Assembly (NCBI RefSeq): GCF_014050225.1
Contig: NZ_JACFXV010000063.1
Span: 27,635-91,634, forward strand
From: Stappia albiluteola
Lineage (GTDB): Bacteria > Pseudomonadota > Alphaproteobacteria > Rhizobiales > Stappiaceae
Reading direction: 5' to 3'
Length of the DNA: 64,000 nt
The notes beneath the pieces are model-generated. The model was not told the origin of the DNA and searched no databases. It saw only the letters and a list, made by a program, of their open reading frames with translations. The position numbers were made by a program, and so were the translations under genes. Shown piece after piece: positions 24,498 through 31,192 of this stretch (positions within the stretch are counted from its first letter, which is position 1; the number at the start of each line of letters is the position of its first letter).

Positions 24498-24662
24498 GCG
24501 ATATCTTCCTCCCCTTTCCAGGGGGCTGAGGGGGAGGAGGCCTTGCCCGGAGCCTGTCGCACAAGCGGCGGACCCCGGGAGGTGGGTCGGCTGTCCACCC
24601 GCGCAACCAGGCGGTCGGCCCACCAATAATTCCACGCGCGGCGATCGTCCCCGCACACATGG

Positions 24663-24698
24663 AAAGGCCGCCTGTCCTTCCGGTCAGGCGGCCTCGCG
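24663..24698 (-). terminator. terminator-like hairpin of the YHS gene
   Basis: On the minus strand GGCCGCCTG-type arms (24666-24674 and 24685-24693, perfect 9 bp) are followed by only TTTCC, so a weak terminator. It lies 34 bases after the YHS gene stop. Confidence 0.5.
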
Positions 24699-24726
24699 TC
24701 TGGAGGGAAACCCTCGGGTCAGACGA

Positions 24727-25209
24727 TTACTTCTTGGCGAGGAGGTCAGCCGGGCTGGCGTCCTTGACCTTGGTCCAGTTGCCGTCGGCGTCGTGGATCT
24801 TGGTAGCCGTGTCTTCGCTCCACAGCTCAACGACCTTCGGCGACAGGTTCAGGTACAGCTTGCCGTCGACGATCTTCCACAGCTCCGGATCGCCGTCGAA
24901 CTTCAGGCCGAGAGCCATGCCGTAGGCGCAGTAGCCGCCGAACTGCGGGGCGTACTTGGCCGGATCGGCGTCGAAGGCCTTCTTGTTGTCTTCGCTGGCA
25001 AAGCGGTAGGTGGCGCCGTTGTAGACGGAGACGATATCGACCTTGCCGTCGACCGGATGGCCGGCGGTGAAGTAGGAGACCGGGTCGACGCCGCGCAGGG
25101 CGAGACCGGTGGAAGTGGCGTTGACGTCGAAACCGGCGGCCAGGGCGTTGGTGGCGAGCGTGGCAGCGAAAGCGGCGGCGATAAGGCCGCGGCGGATAAA
25201 GGTCTTCAT
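24727..25209 (-). CDS. secreted YHS-domain protein
   Basis: A 160-residue protein with a signal peptide (MKTFIRRGLIAAAFAATLATNALA-A). The mature part has the YHS pattern: LALRGVDPVSYFTAG, YRFASEDNKKAFDADPAKYAPQFGGYCAYGMALG, then LWKIVDGKLYLNLSP. YHS domains often bind metal through Cys and His; here one Cys in GGYCAYG is kept. The protein is probably periplasmic. The gene is divergent from a TetR regulator with two palindromes between them, so induction by an effector of that regulator is likely. Function is otherwise unknown. Confidence 0.88.
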   Translation of the reverse strand: MKTFIRRGLIAAAFAATLATNALAAGFDVNATSTGLALRGVDPVSYFTAGHPVDGKVDIVSVYNGATYRFASEDNKKAFDADPAKYAPQFGGYCAYGMALGLKFDGDPELWKIVDGKLYLNLSPKVVELWSEDTATKIHDADGNWTKVKDASPADLLAKK

Positions 25210-25278
25210 CTTGATGTCCTCTCCAGCGTCTCACAGCCAGCGAGGGCGCTCGCGCCTCCCGTATGGCCGTGATAATGT

Positions 25279-25288
25279 ACTGATCAGT
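25279..25288. promoter_or_regulatory. candidate TetR operator 1
   Basis: ACTGATCAGT is a perfect 10-bp palindrome in the gap between the YHS gene and the divergent TetR gene. Its GATC core is shared with the site at 25340-25349, 61 bp away centre to centre. Confidence 0.5.
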
Positions 25289-25339
25289 CCCGAACCGGCC
25301 TGTCGCGGCCGGTAAAGGTACGTGACCGTACAATTAGGA

Positions 25340-25349
25340 ACCGATCGGT
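25340..25349. promoter_or_regulatory. candidate TetR operator 2
   Basis: ACCGATCGGT is a perfect 10-bp palindrome flanked by A on the left and AC on the right. It has the same AC-N-GATC-N-GT layout as the site at 25279-25288, which points to one regulator binding both. Confidence 0.5.
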
Positions 25350-25468
25350 ACAAAACACATGCGCGTGAGACAGGCGTGAGAGGCGCAATCCTGTATACCG
25401 GTGCCAAATTGCACCGGCCGCGGAGGCGGTGATACAGGTTCGGCAGGCTGGCGGCAGAGAGAAAGTGG

Positions 25469-26050
25469 ATGGCAAGACCGCGCGAATTCGAGATCGACGA
25501 AGCCCTGGAAATGGCGATGCACGTCTTCTGGTCGAAGGGCTACGAGGCGACGACGCTGCCGGACCTGCTGGATGCCATGGGAATTTCCCGTGGCTCCTTC
25601 TACAAGGCTTTCCACGACAAGCGTTCGGTCTATTTCGCGGCGCTGGAGCGCTACGAGGAAACGAGGGTAGGCGTCACCGTGGGCAATCTCACGGACAGCT
25701 CCAACGGCCGGGGCAGGGACAGGATCGCCGATCTCTTTACACGGCTTGCCGCCGCTGATGGGCGTGACGGATGCTTTCTCTGCAATGCCGCAATCGACCG
25801 GGCACCGCACGATCCTGAAGTCGAGGCGCGGGTCAACGACATGATCAGGCGGCTGGAAGGCGGTTTCCGCCACGCTCTCCAGGAAGACAGGCCGGCATTG
25901 TCGCCCGACGTGCTGCAAAGCACGACCCGCTCGCTCGTTGTCAGCTATTTCGGCCTGCAAGTGCTGGGCACGGCAGGGCTCGACAACAATATCGCGCGCG
26001 ATTGCCTGACCCAGGTGCTGCGCATGCTGGACGAGGTGATCGGCAAGTAG
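25469..26050 (+). CDS. TetR/AcrR family regulator
   Basis: A 193-residue regulator. The helix-turn-helix is ALEMAMHVFWSKGYEATTLPDLLDAMGISRGSFYKAFHDKRSVYFAALERY (about residues 12-60), and the rest is the helical ligand and dimer domain including DGRDGCFLCNAAIDRAPHDPEV, a layout typical of AcuR/NemR-like members with a conserved Cys that could sense electrophiles. It is divergent from the YHS gene, with two palindromes in the 259-bp gap, so it probably represses both. Confidence 0.88.
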   Translation: MARPREFEIDEALEMAMHVFWSKGYEATTLPDLLDAMGISRGSFYKAFHDKRSVYFAALERYEETRVGVTVGNLTDSSNGRGRDRIADLFTRLAAADGRDGCFLCNAAIDRAPHDPEVEARVNDMIRRLEGGFRHALQEDRPALSPDVLQSTTRSLVVSYFGLQVLGTAGLDNNIARDCLTQVLRMLDEVIGK

Positions 26051-26065
26051 CGCGGTTCGGCCGGA

Positions 26066-26584
26066 TCAGCCGAGCAGCTTTTCGAAGTGGAAGCGTCGGA
26101 TGCCGCCGCCGATCGTCTTGTTGCTGGCGGTTTCCGCCACCTCCTCGCGCACGAGGATATAATCCGCGCTGCGATAGAAGCCGAGCGCGGCCTGCTGCAG
26201 TTCCGACGTGCTGAGGACGAGCCGGGCGGCACCGAGCCTGCGGGCTATCTCCTCCGCCCGCGCAAGCATTTCCCGTGCAATTCCCGTCCGGCGGACCTTG
26301 GCTGCCACATACATGCGCCTGAGTTCAAGCTCGCCCGGCCCCGCGGGCTCAAGTCCGAACATGCCGACAAGCCCGGTGTCGAACATGGCGACGTGGAAGC
26401 TGCCGCCCCTTTCCCCGTAATAGGCTTCCAGGCGCCCCATCTCCTCCGCGATCGACAGGTCGATGTAGCGGGCGAAGGCGTCTTCGCTGCCTGAGGGGGC
26501 CAGTTCGCGGTTCACGGCGACGAACAGCCCGATCACGGCTTCCGTGTCGTGGGGGTGAAAGGGTCGGATATTCAGTTCGCGCAT
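26066..26584 (-). CDS. GNAT family N-acetyltransferase
   Basis: A 172-residue acetyltransferase. It has LNIRPFHPHDTEAVIGLFVAVNREL at the start and ELELRRMYVAAKVRRTGIAREMLARAEEIARRLGAARLVLSTSE as the acetyl-CoA core (motif RRTGIA), with a C-terminal AALGFYRSADYILVREE strand. The usual RxxGxG loop reads RRTGIA. The acceptor is unknown. The start at 26584 (MRELNIRP) lies after the terminator of the upstream GST gene; the longer frame to 26653 runs through that hairpin and is rejected. It is convergent with the TetR gene by 15 bases. Confidence 0.85.
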   Translation of the reverse strand: MRELNIRPFHPHDTEAVIGLFVAVNRELAPSGSEDAFARYIDLSIAEEMGRLEAYYGERGGSFHVAMFDTGLVGMFGLEPAGPGELELRRMYVAAKVRRTGIAREMLARAEEIARRLGAARLVLSTSELQQAALGFYRSADYILVREEVAETASNKTIGGGIRRFHFEKLLG

Positions 26585-26603
26585 GTCGCCGGCTCGCAAC
26601 GCC

Positions 26604-26642
26604 CAAAAAAGAAAACCCCGGCACGGTTCGCACCGGCCGGGG
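26604..26642 (-). terminator. terminator of the GST gene
   Basis: On the minus strand GCCCCGGC-type arms (26616-26622 and 26636-26642) enclose a 13-base loop and are followed by TTTTCTTTTTTG. It lies 32 bases after the GST gene stop and before the GNAT gene. Confidence 0.85.
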
Positions 26643-26673
26643 CAAAGTGGCACAGTTTTTCAGGACTGCCGCT

Positions 26674-27306
26674 TCACGGCATCGGGATCGGCGAGGTATC
26701 GCCGTAGACAAGCCATGCGCGGCCAACGGCAGGACGCTCGGCAATCTCGACATACCAGCGCTTTACGTTCGGAAAATCGTTGAGATCGATCTTCTGCATC
26801 GGGTGACGCGACACCCAGGGCCAGATCGCCATGTCGGCGATCGTGTAGGCCTCTCCGGCTACGAAAGGCACCTCCGCAAGCCGGCGGTCGAGGACGCCGT
26901 AGAGCCGCTTCACCTCGGTGCCGTAACGCTCGGCCGAATAGTCCGACTTGCCGGGATTGTAATGCAGGAAATGCATGGCCTGGCCGAACATCGGGCCGAC
27001 GCCGCCCATCTGCCACATCAGCCACTGCATGACGTTCCACTTGCCAGCCTCGTCCTTGGGCATGAACTGGCCGGTCTTTTGGGCGAGGTAGAGCAGGATG
27101 GCGCCCGACTCAAACAGCGTCTGGCCGGATTCGCGGTCGGCGATCGCCGGGATCTTGTTGTTGGGCGAAAGCTTCGTGAACTCTTCACCGAACTGGTCGC
27201 CCTTGCCGATATTGATCGGATGAGCGTTGTAGGGGAGACCCATTTCCTCCAGTGCAATGGTCACCTTGCGGCCGTTGCCGGTCATCCAGCTGTAGAGGTC
27301 GATCAT
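26674..27306 (-). CDS. glutathione S-transferase (Nu/YfcG-like)
   Basis: A 210-residue GST. The start MIDLYSWMTGNGRKVTIALEEMGLPYNAHPINI and the ITKIPAI-type NNKIPAIAD...LFESGAILLYLAQKTGQF segment are those of the YfcG/YghU class, which has no catalytic Tyr or Ser but uses a Thr-Asn-Gly (here T-G-N-G) loop and binds two glutathiones for disulfide reduction. The C-terminal helical domain includes VAGEAYTIADMAIWPWVSRH. It starts at ATG 27306; the frame to 27348 adds an unrelated leader. An NTF2-like gene lies 81 bases upstream on the same strand. Confidence 0.9.
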   Translation of the reverse strand: MIDLYSWMTGNGRKVTIALEEMGLPYNAHPINIGKGDQFGEEFTKLSPNNKIPAIADRESGQTLFESGAILLYLAQKTGQFMPKDEAGKWNVMQWLMWQMGGVGPMFGQAMHFLHYNPGKSDYSAERYGTEVKRLYGVLDRRLAEVPFVAGEAYTIADMAIWPWVSRHPMQKIDLNDFPNVKRWYVEIAERPAVGRAWLVYGDTSPIPMP

Positions 27307-27387
27307 TTGAAACTCCGAAAATGCGGGCACGCCGGTGCGCATGCGCACGTCCTGCGGGCCCTGTTGCCAGTTCCGGACCCGGCAGCG

Positions 27388-27765
27388 TCAGGCCTGCCTG
27401 AGGTCGTAGTGGAAGACCTTGGATACGATCTGCCAGCGGCCGTCGATCCGCACCAGGGTCAGGAAGTCGATGAAGTCCTTCGGTCCGGCGGAGCAACGCA
27501 CACGGGCGAAGGCCATGTCCGGCGCGCCGAAGGTGATCTCGTCGATCGCGTCGGCGCGCGGTTCGTTGCGGCTTGCCGGCGACTCGCGCTGCTCCACGAT
27601 CGGGAAATATTCCGCCATCGAAAGCTGCAGGAGAGGCGTCTCCGTCGCGCAGACGTAGATGGCGTCCTTGTGCAGCACCTGGCCGAGGCGTTTGGTGTCG
27701 CAGTGGTAGAGGCCGTCGAAATAGATCGCCATTGCTTCCGCGACTTCGGCGTATCTCGGATCCAT
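27388..27765 (-). CDS. NTF2-like / lumazine-binding-type small protein 1
   Basis: A 125-residue SnoaL/NTF2-fold protein. It begins YAEVAEAMAIYFDGLYHCDTKRLGQVLHKDAIYV and ends VRIDGRWQIVSKVFHYDLRQA, the helix-rich start and long beta-strand end of the putative lumazine-binding family (PF12893). No catalytic role can be assigned. A second gene of the same family lies at 28414-28788, and both have almost identical promoters (27804-27851 and 28830-28877). The HxlR regulator gene is divergent from this one. Confidence 0.82.
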   Translation of the reverse strand: MDPRYAEVAEAMAIYFDGLYHCDTKRLGQVLHKDAIYVCATETPLLQLSMAEYFPIVEQRESPASRNEPRADAIDEITFGAPDMAFARVRCSAGPKDFIDFLTLVRIDGRWQIVSKVFHYDLRQA

Positions 27766-27803
27766 GGTGATACCCTTAGCTGTTGTGCCGGAAATCCAGG
27801 GTT

Positions 27804-27851
27804 TAGCTAGTCAGTGCAATTTCGATTGTAAACGTGATATCTATCTGATAC
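27804..27851 (-). promoter_or_regulatory. promoter and regulator box A of NTF2-like gene 1
   Basis: On the minus strand TTTACA (-35, plus positions 27827-27832) and TAGCTA (-10, 27804-27809) are 17 bp apart, 38 bp before the start codon. Read on the plus strand, 27828-27851 contains GTAAAC, TGATATC, four bases, then TGATAC. The same arrangement recurs at 28830-28877. This box lies between the NTF2-like gene and the divergent HxlR gene. Confidence 0.65.
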
Positions 27852-27903
27852 TTGCAAATATGATTACCAATTGGATACTTCGTTACTCGCGAGGTCTGCA
27901 GTC

Positions 27904-28323
27904 ATGCCATTGAAAATACGGAAGAATCACAGCCCGGAGCCGCCCGAGACCTGCGCTTTGACCGAGTGCATGGCAATCATCGGAGGCGCCTGGACCACGA
28001 ATGTCATCTGGAGCCTGAGGGCTGGGCCCAGGCGATTCAGCGAGTTGCGCATCGACATTCCGCCGGTCTCGCCGAAGGTTCTGACCACCCGGCTGAGGGA
28101 ACTGGAGCAGCGCGGCGTGATCGTCAGGGAGGTCAAGCCGACCTCGCCGCCCTCGGTCGAATATTCCTTGACGCCGCTGGGCGCCCGCCTTGTGCCGGCG
28201 ATCGAGGCGATCGTCGACGTTGGTCACAAGCTCAAGCACGAGAACGCGGCGTATGGCAGCTCCGCCCAGGCCGCCGAAGACGAGGGCGCCGATGCGCCGG
28301 TCGAGCGCAAGCGGGCGGTTTGA
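27904..28323 (+). CDS. HxlR family transcriptional regulator
   Basis: A 139-residue winged-helix regulator: CALTECMAIIGGAWTTNVIWSLRAGPRRFSELR (with the conserved Cys and the GGAW pattern), DIPPVSPKVLTTRLRELEQRGVIVREV as the recognition helix, and SVEYSLTPLGARLVPAIEAI as the wing and dimer helix. HxlR proteins often sense aldehydes or oxidants through that Cys. A GAGGT site precedes ATG 27904; TTG 27871 is unlikely. It sits between two NTF2-like genes that share a promoter pattern and probably controls both. Confidence 0.9.
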   Translation: MPLKIRKNHSPEPPETCALTECMAIIGGAWTTNVIWSLRAGPRRFSELRIDIPPVSPKVLTTRLRELEQRGVIVREVKPTSPPSVEYSLTPLGARLVPAIEAIVDVGHKLKHENAAYGSSAQAAEDEGADAPVERKRAV

Positions 28324-28354
28324 GCTTCCAGGGGGCTCCGGCCGCGCTGAACGG

Positions 28355-28393
28355 AAAAAGCCCGCGCCTTGCGGCGCGGGCCCTGATTTTTTG
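28355..28393. terminator. bidirectional terminator between HxlR and NTF2-like genes
   Basis: GCCCGCGCC (28360-28368) and GGCGCGGGC (28373-28381) form a perfect 9-bp stem with loop TTGC. On the plus strand ATTTTTTG follows after a few bases, and on the minus strand the left flank AAAAA gives a T-run directly. It separates two convergent genes. Confidence 0.8.
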
Positions 28394-28413
28394 TCCGCCC
28401 GGACGGCCGGGCT

Positions 28414-28788
28414 TCAGGCCGGGGTGGTGTGGAAGATCTTGGTCAGGATGCGCCAGCGGCCCTCCACCTTCATCAGCGTGACCAGATCCACATAGGCTGT
28501 GGAGCCGAGCACGCCGCTGATGCGTGCGATCGCCGTCGACGGGCCGCCGAACTCGATCGAGTGGATCGTGCCGTTCTTCGTCTCGCCCTTGGAAGCCGGA
28601 GATTCGCGCTTGGACAGCACGTCGACATATTCTGCGGTCGTGCGGGTCATGATACCGCCGGCATCCGTCGACATCGCATAGAGCGCCGCTGGATGGAAAA
28701 GCTCGTTAATCCGCTTTTCGTCCGCGTGATACAGGGCGTCGAGATAGACCTCGAGTGCTTCGAGAACTTCCGAATAGGCATTGCTCAT
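28414..28788 (-). CDS. NTF2-like / lumazine-binding-type small protein 2
   Basis: A 124-residue paralogue of the protein at 27388-27765. Matching stretches include EVLEALEVYLDALYHADEKRINELFHPAALY, TAEYVDVLSKRESPASKGE and VTLMKVEGRWRILTKIFHTTPA. The KRESPAS stretch and the closing strand are the best-kept parts. It is a single gene with its own promoter, which is nearly identical to that of the paralogue. Function is unknown; coupling to the HxlR regulator suggests response to a reactive small molecule. Confidence 0.82.
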   Translation of the reverse strand: MSNAYSEVLEALEVYLDALYHADEKRINELFHPAALYAMSTDAGGIMTRTTAEYVDVLSKRESPASKGETKNGTIHSIEFGGPSTAIARISGVLGSTAYVDLVTLMKVEGRWRILTKIFHTTPA

Positions 28789-28829
28789 TGCAGATCTCCT
28801 CTTCGATCCGATCGGAAAAGTCTGCGGCA

Positions 28830-28877
28830 GAGCTAGTGGCGCAAATTCACAATGTAAACCTGATATCCTTGTGATAC
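28830..28877 (-). promoter_or_regulatory. promoter and regulator box B of NTF2-like gene 2
   Basis: On the minus strand TTTACA (plus 28853-28858) and TAGCTC (28830-28835) are 17 bp apart, 41 bp before the start codon. Plus-strand 28854-28877 reads GTAAAC, TGATATC, four bases, TGATAC, matching box A at nearly every position outside the spacers. Confidence 0.65.
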
Positions 28878-28940
28878 CGGTTGAATCAGGTTTCCGGGCA
28901 GAAACTAGGAGACCGTCCCCCTTCCCGGCCGTTTTCCGCC

Positions 28941-29495
28941 TTACAGCGAAGCCAGAATCCAGCGTTCGGTTTCAAGGAATACATCCGGATCGTGGGTCGC
29001 CACCGCAAGGATCATCGATCCCTGCAGGCTGCCGATCACCACGCTCGCCGGTATGGCCGGTGCGGCGGTGGCGGATGTCCTGAGCGCCCTGTCGGTCCAT
29101 TCCAGCAGCCAGTCGAAATAGGAGCCGACGGATTGCGAAAGGGGAGCGGGAAGGTTGAGCGCCTCGCCGCCGAGTACGCAGGCTAGGCACACCTTGCCTT
29201 CCTTGACGGTGGATTGCCGATAGCCGCCGCACAGGCGTTCGATGCGCCGGCGCACGCTTTCGTCCGGATCGTCCGGCGCGCCCAGTCGCTCGGCGAAACG
29301 CTCCCGGTAGCGTTTGATGACCGCCTCGCCCAGGTCGACCTTCTGCGGAAAATGATAATGGACGCTTGCGCTCTTGATGCCGACATCCGCCGCAATGTCG
29401 CGGAAACTCACGGCGTCGAAGCCGCCCGCCCGCATGCGCGCTTCCGCGACATCCAGGATTTCGGAAGCCTTCCCGGCAAACTGTGTTGTGCCCAT
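28941..29495 (-). CDS. TetR family regulator
   Basis: A 184-residue regulator with the helix-turn-helix EILDVAEARMRAGGFDAVSFRDIAADVGIKSASVHYHFPQKVDLGEAVIKRY near the start. The helical domain has KVCLACVLGGEALNLPAPL, with two Cys, as in NemR/LmrA-like regulators. It is divergent from a GST gene, and two related palindromes lie in the 129-bp gap, one of them perfect over 18 bp. The ATG at 29495 is preferred; the frame reaching 29552 would run through the first operator. It likely represses the GST gene until an electrophile is present. Confidence 0.88.
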   Translation of the reverse strand: MGTTQFAGKASEILDVAEARMRAGGFDAVSFRDIAADVGIKSASVHYHFPQKVDLGEAVIKRYRERFAERLGAPDDPDESVRRRIERLCGGYRQSTVKEGKVCLACVLGGEALNLPAPLSQSVGSYFDWLLEWTDRALRTSATAAPAIPASVVIGSLQGSMILAVATHDPDVFLETERWILASL

Positions 29496-29502
29496 TCTTA
29501 AC

Positions 29503-29520
29503 CTATCTACCACTTGATAG
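29503..29520. promoter_or_regulatory. imperfect TetR operator
   Basis: CTATCTACCACTTGATAG has arms CTATC and GATAG and matches the perfect palindrome at 29553-29570 at about 12 of 18 positions. It lies just before the TetR start codon. Confidence 0.5.
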
Positions 29521-29552
29521 GAGTTGACAAGCAAAACATAACACGTCATCAC

Positions 29553-29570
29553 CTACCTATCGATAGGTAG
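29553..29570. promoter_or_regulatory. perfect TetR operator
   Basis: CTACCTATCGATAGGTAG is a perfect 18-bp palindrome between the TetR gene and the divergent GST gene, 54 bases before the GST start codon. It is the clearest operator in this region. Confidence 0.65.
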
Positions 29571-29624
29571 AAAGGCGAATGCGCTCCCCTACCGTCGATC
29601 CCAAGCCGAATTCAGGAGAGCATC

Positions 29625-30251
29625 ATGAAGGTTTATGAGTTCAAGGGTTTCGCCAACCCGGCTCGCGTTCGCATCGCACTGGCCGAGAAAGGCCTGTTCG
29701 ACAAAGTGGAGTTCATCCAGGTCAACGTTCCGGCCGGTGAGCACCGCACCCCGGAGTTCCTTGCCAAGAACCCGTCCGGCGTCGTGCCGGTCCTGGAGCT
29801 TGACGACGGCACTCAGATCTCCGAGAGCACCGCGATTACCGAGTATCTCGACCAGTCCGCCGGCGAGCCGACCCTGACGGGCAAGGGCGCCAAGGAGCGT
29901 GCCTACATTCATATGCGTCAGCGCAAGATTGAATCCGGCCTGCTTGAGGCGATCGGTCACTACTTCCATCATGCGACCGATGGTCTTGGCCCGCAGAACT
30001 ACGCCCACAAGAACAAGGAGTGGGGCGAGTACCAGAAGTCGGTCGTTCTGAAGACCATGAAGGCCATGGACGACTACCTCGCCAGCAACGAATATCTGGC
30101 CGGCGACAAGTTCACCGTCGCCGACATCACCGGCATGGCCGGCTTCGCCTTCTGCGACTTCGTCAAGGTCGAGACCCCGGCCGAGCTGAAGAACCTGGCC
30201 GCCTGGAAGGGTCGCGTCTTCTCGCGTCCCAGCGCAGCTGTTGCCGCGTAA
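29625..30251 (+). CDS. glutathione S-transferase
   Basis: A 208-residue GST with an N-terminal thioredoxin-like domain (MKVYEFKGFANPARVRIALAEKGL, then KNPSGVVPVLELDDGTQISESTAITEYLD) and a helical C-terminal domain (NEYLAGDKFTVADITGMAGFAF). The N-terminal active-site region lacks an obvious catalytic Tyr and has Asn/Ser-poor FANPAR, so the thiol-activating residue is not certain. AGGAG upstream of ATG 29625. It is divergent from the TetR regulator with strong palindromes between, so it is probably induced by that regulator's ligand. Confidence 0.92.
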   Translation: MKVYEFKGFANPARVRIALAEKGLFDKVEFIQVNVPAGEHRTPEFLAKNPSGVVPVLELDDGTQISESTAITEYLDQSAGEPTLTGKGAKERAYIHMRQRKIESGLLEAIGHYFHHATDGLGPQNYAHKNKEWGEYQKSVVLKTMKAMDDYLASNEYLAGDKFTVADITGMAGFAFCDFVKVETPAELKNLAAWKGRVFSRPSAAVAA

Positions 30252-30436
30252 TTAAATTGCCGATCAATCAGGGTTGAAGTAAGTATTAACACTGGTTGAT
30301 TGAAGTGAGATCGGATGCTCTGGATCGACCATCAAGCACTGATGGCTGATTCAGGGCATCGCTCACAATTGTTTGTATTTATTTGCGTGAGTTGGCCCTG
30401 GTAATCACCGCTGAATGTCAAGAAGGACAATGTGTC

Positions 30437-31117
30437 ATGCAGATAAATACCGACTTCGACAAGAGAACTTCTGTCCACTCGGAAATGCTGGAGTGGAAGG
30501 AATCTCCTATGAAGGGTGTGAGCCGCCGCATGCTCGACCGCATCGGCGGCGAAGTGGCGCGCGCCACGACGATCGTCCGCTACGATCCGGGCAGCCATTT
30601 CTCCGCGCATGTTCACACGGGCGGCGAGGAATTCATCGTTCTGGAAGGCGTGTTCCAGGATGAGCACGGGGACTTCCCCGCGGGCTCCTATATCCGCAAC
30701 CCGCCGGAATCGAAGCACACGCCGGGTTCCGAACCGGGCTGCGTGATCTTCGTGAAACTCTGGCAGTTCGATCCCAAGGATCGCACGCATATCCGCATCG
30801 ACATGAACAAGCTGGGCGCCGTGCCGGTGCAGGGCCGTCCGGGCGTATCCGTTTCGCCGCTGTTCAAGGACGAGCGCGAGGATGTGCGTCTGGAACATTG
30901 GGCGCCGGGCGCCGACGTGACCGTAGATGTCGACGGCGGTGCCGAGCTTCTGGTTCTCGAAGGCGGTTTCGAGGAATCCGGGGAATCTTTTGCCCGCCAC
31001 TCCTGGCTGCGCGTTCCTATCGGCGGCAAGGTCGTCGCCAAGGCCGGGCCGGACGGCGCCAAGGTCTGGATCAAGACCGGCGGCCTGCGCTTCGTTGAAC
31101 CGCCGAAGGCGGGGTGA
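30437..31117 (+). CDS. bicupin, ChrR-like cupin protein
   Basis: A 226-residue protein with two cupin domains. The first has the metal-binding pattern [42 protein letters not shown] (His, His, Glu) and the second a degenerate [26 protein letters not shown] without the His ligands. The zinc-type cupin of ChrR anti-sigma factors looks alike, but the N-terminal zinc-binding anti-sigma domain is missing, so no sigma-factor role is implied. The ATG at 30437 gives the start [10 protein letters not shown]; upstream frame is not conserved. It is monocistronic. Confidence 0.85.
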   Translation: MQINTDFDKRTSVHSEMLEWKESPMKGVSRRMLDRIGGEVARATTIVRYDPGSHFSAHVHTGGEEFIVLEGVFQDEHGDFPAGSYIRNPPESKHTPGSEPGCVIFVKLWQFDPKDRTHIRIDMNKLGAVPVQGRPGVSVSPLFKDEREDVRLEHWAPGADVTVDVDGGAELLVLEGGFEESGESFARHSWLRVPIGGKVVAKAGPDGAKVWIKTGGLRFVEPPKAG

Positions 31118-31146
31118 TGCCCGTACTATGAACCTGGGTTCTTTGG

Positions 31147-31170
31147 CGCGCCGCAGCTGCGGCGCGCCAT
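31147..31170. terminator. perfect palindrome between convergent genes
   Basis: Two 12-base arms, GGCGCGCCGCAG at 31147-31158 and CTGCGGCGCGCC at 31159-31170, are perfectly complementary with no spacer. It lies 30 bases after the bicupin stop and 23 bases before the stop of the aminotransferase gene on the other strand. T-runs are weak on both sides. Confidence 0.5.
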
Positions 31171-31192
31171 TTGCGTTGCACTCGCTGCGTGT

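Noticed and set aside
24498-24530. Hairpin CCTCCCC...GGGGAGG after the DUF1097 gene as terminator
   Set aside because: No T-run and imperfect loop; too weak to list as a feature.
30383-31117. ChrR anti-sigma factor
   Set aside because: The cupin part is present twice but the N-terminal zinc anti-sigma domain and a neighbouring ECF sigma gene are missing.
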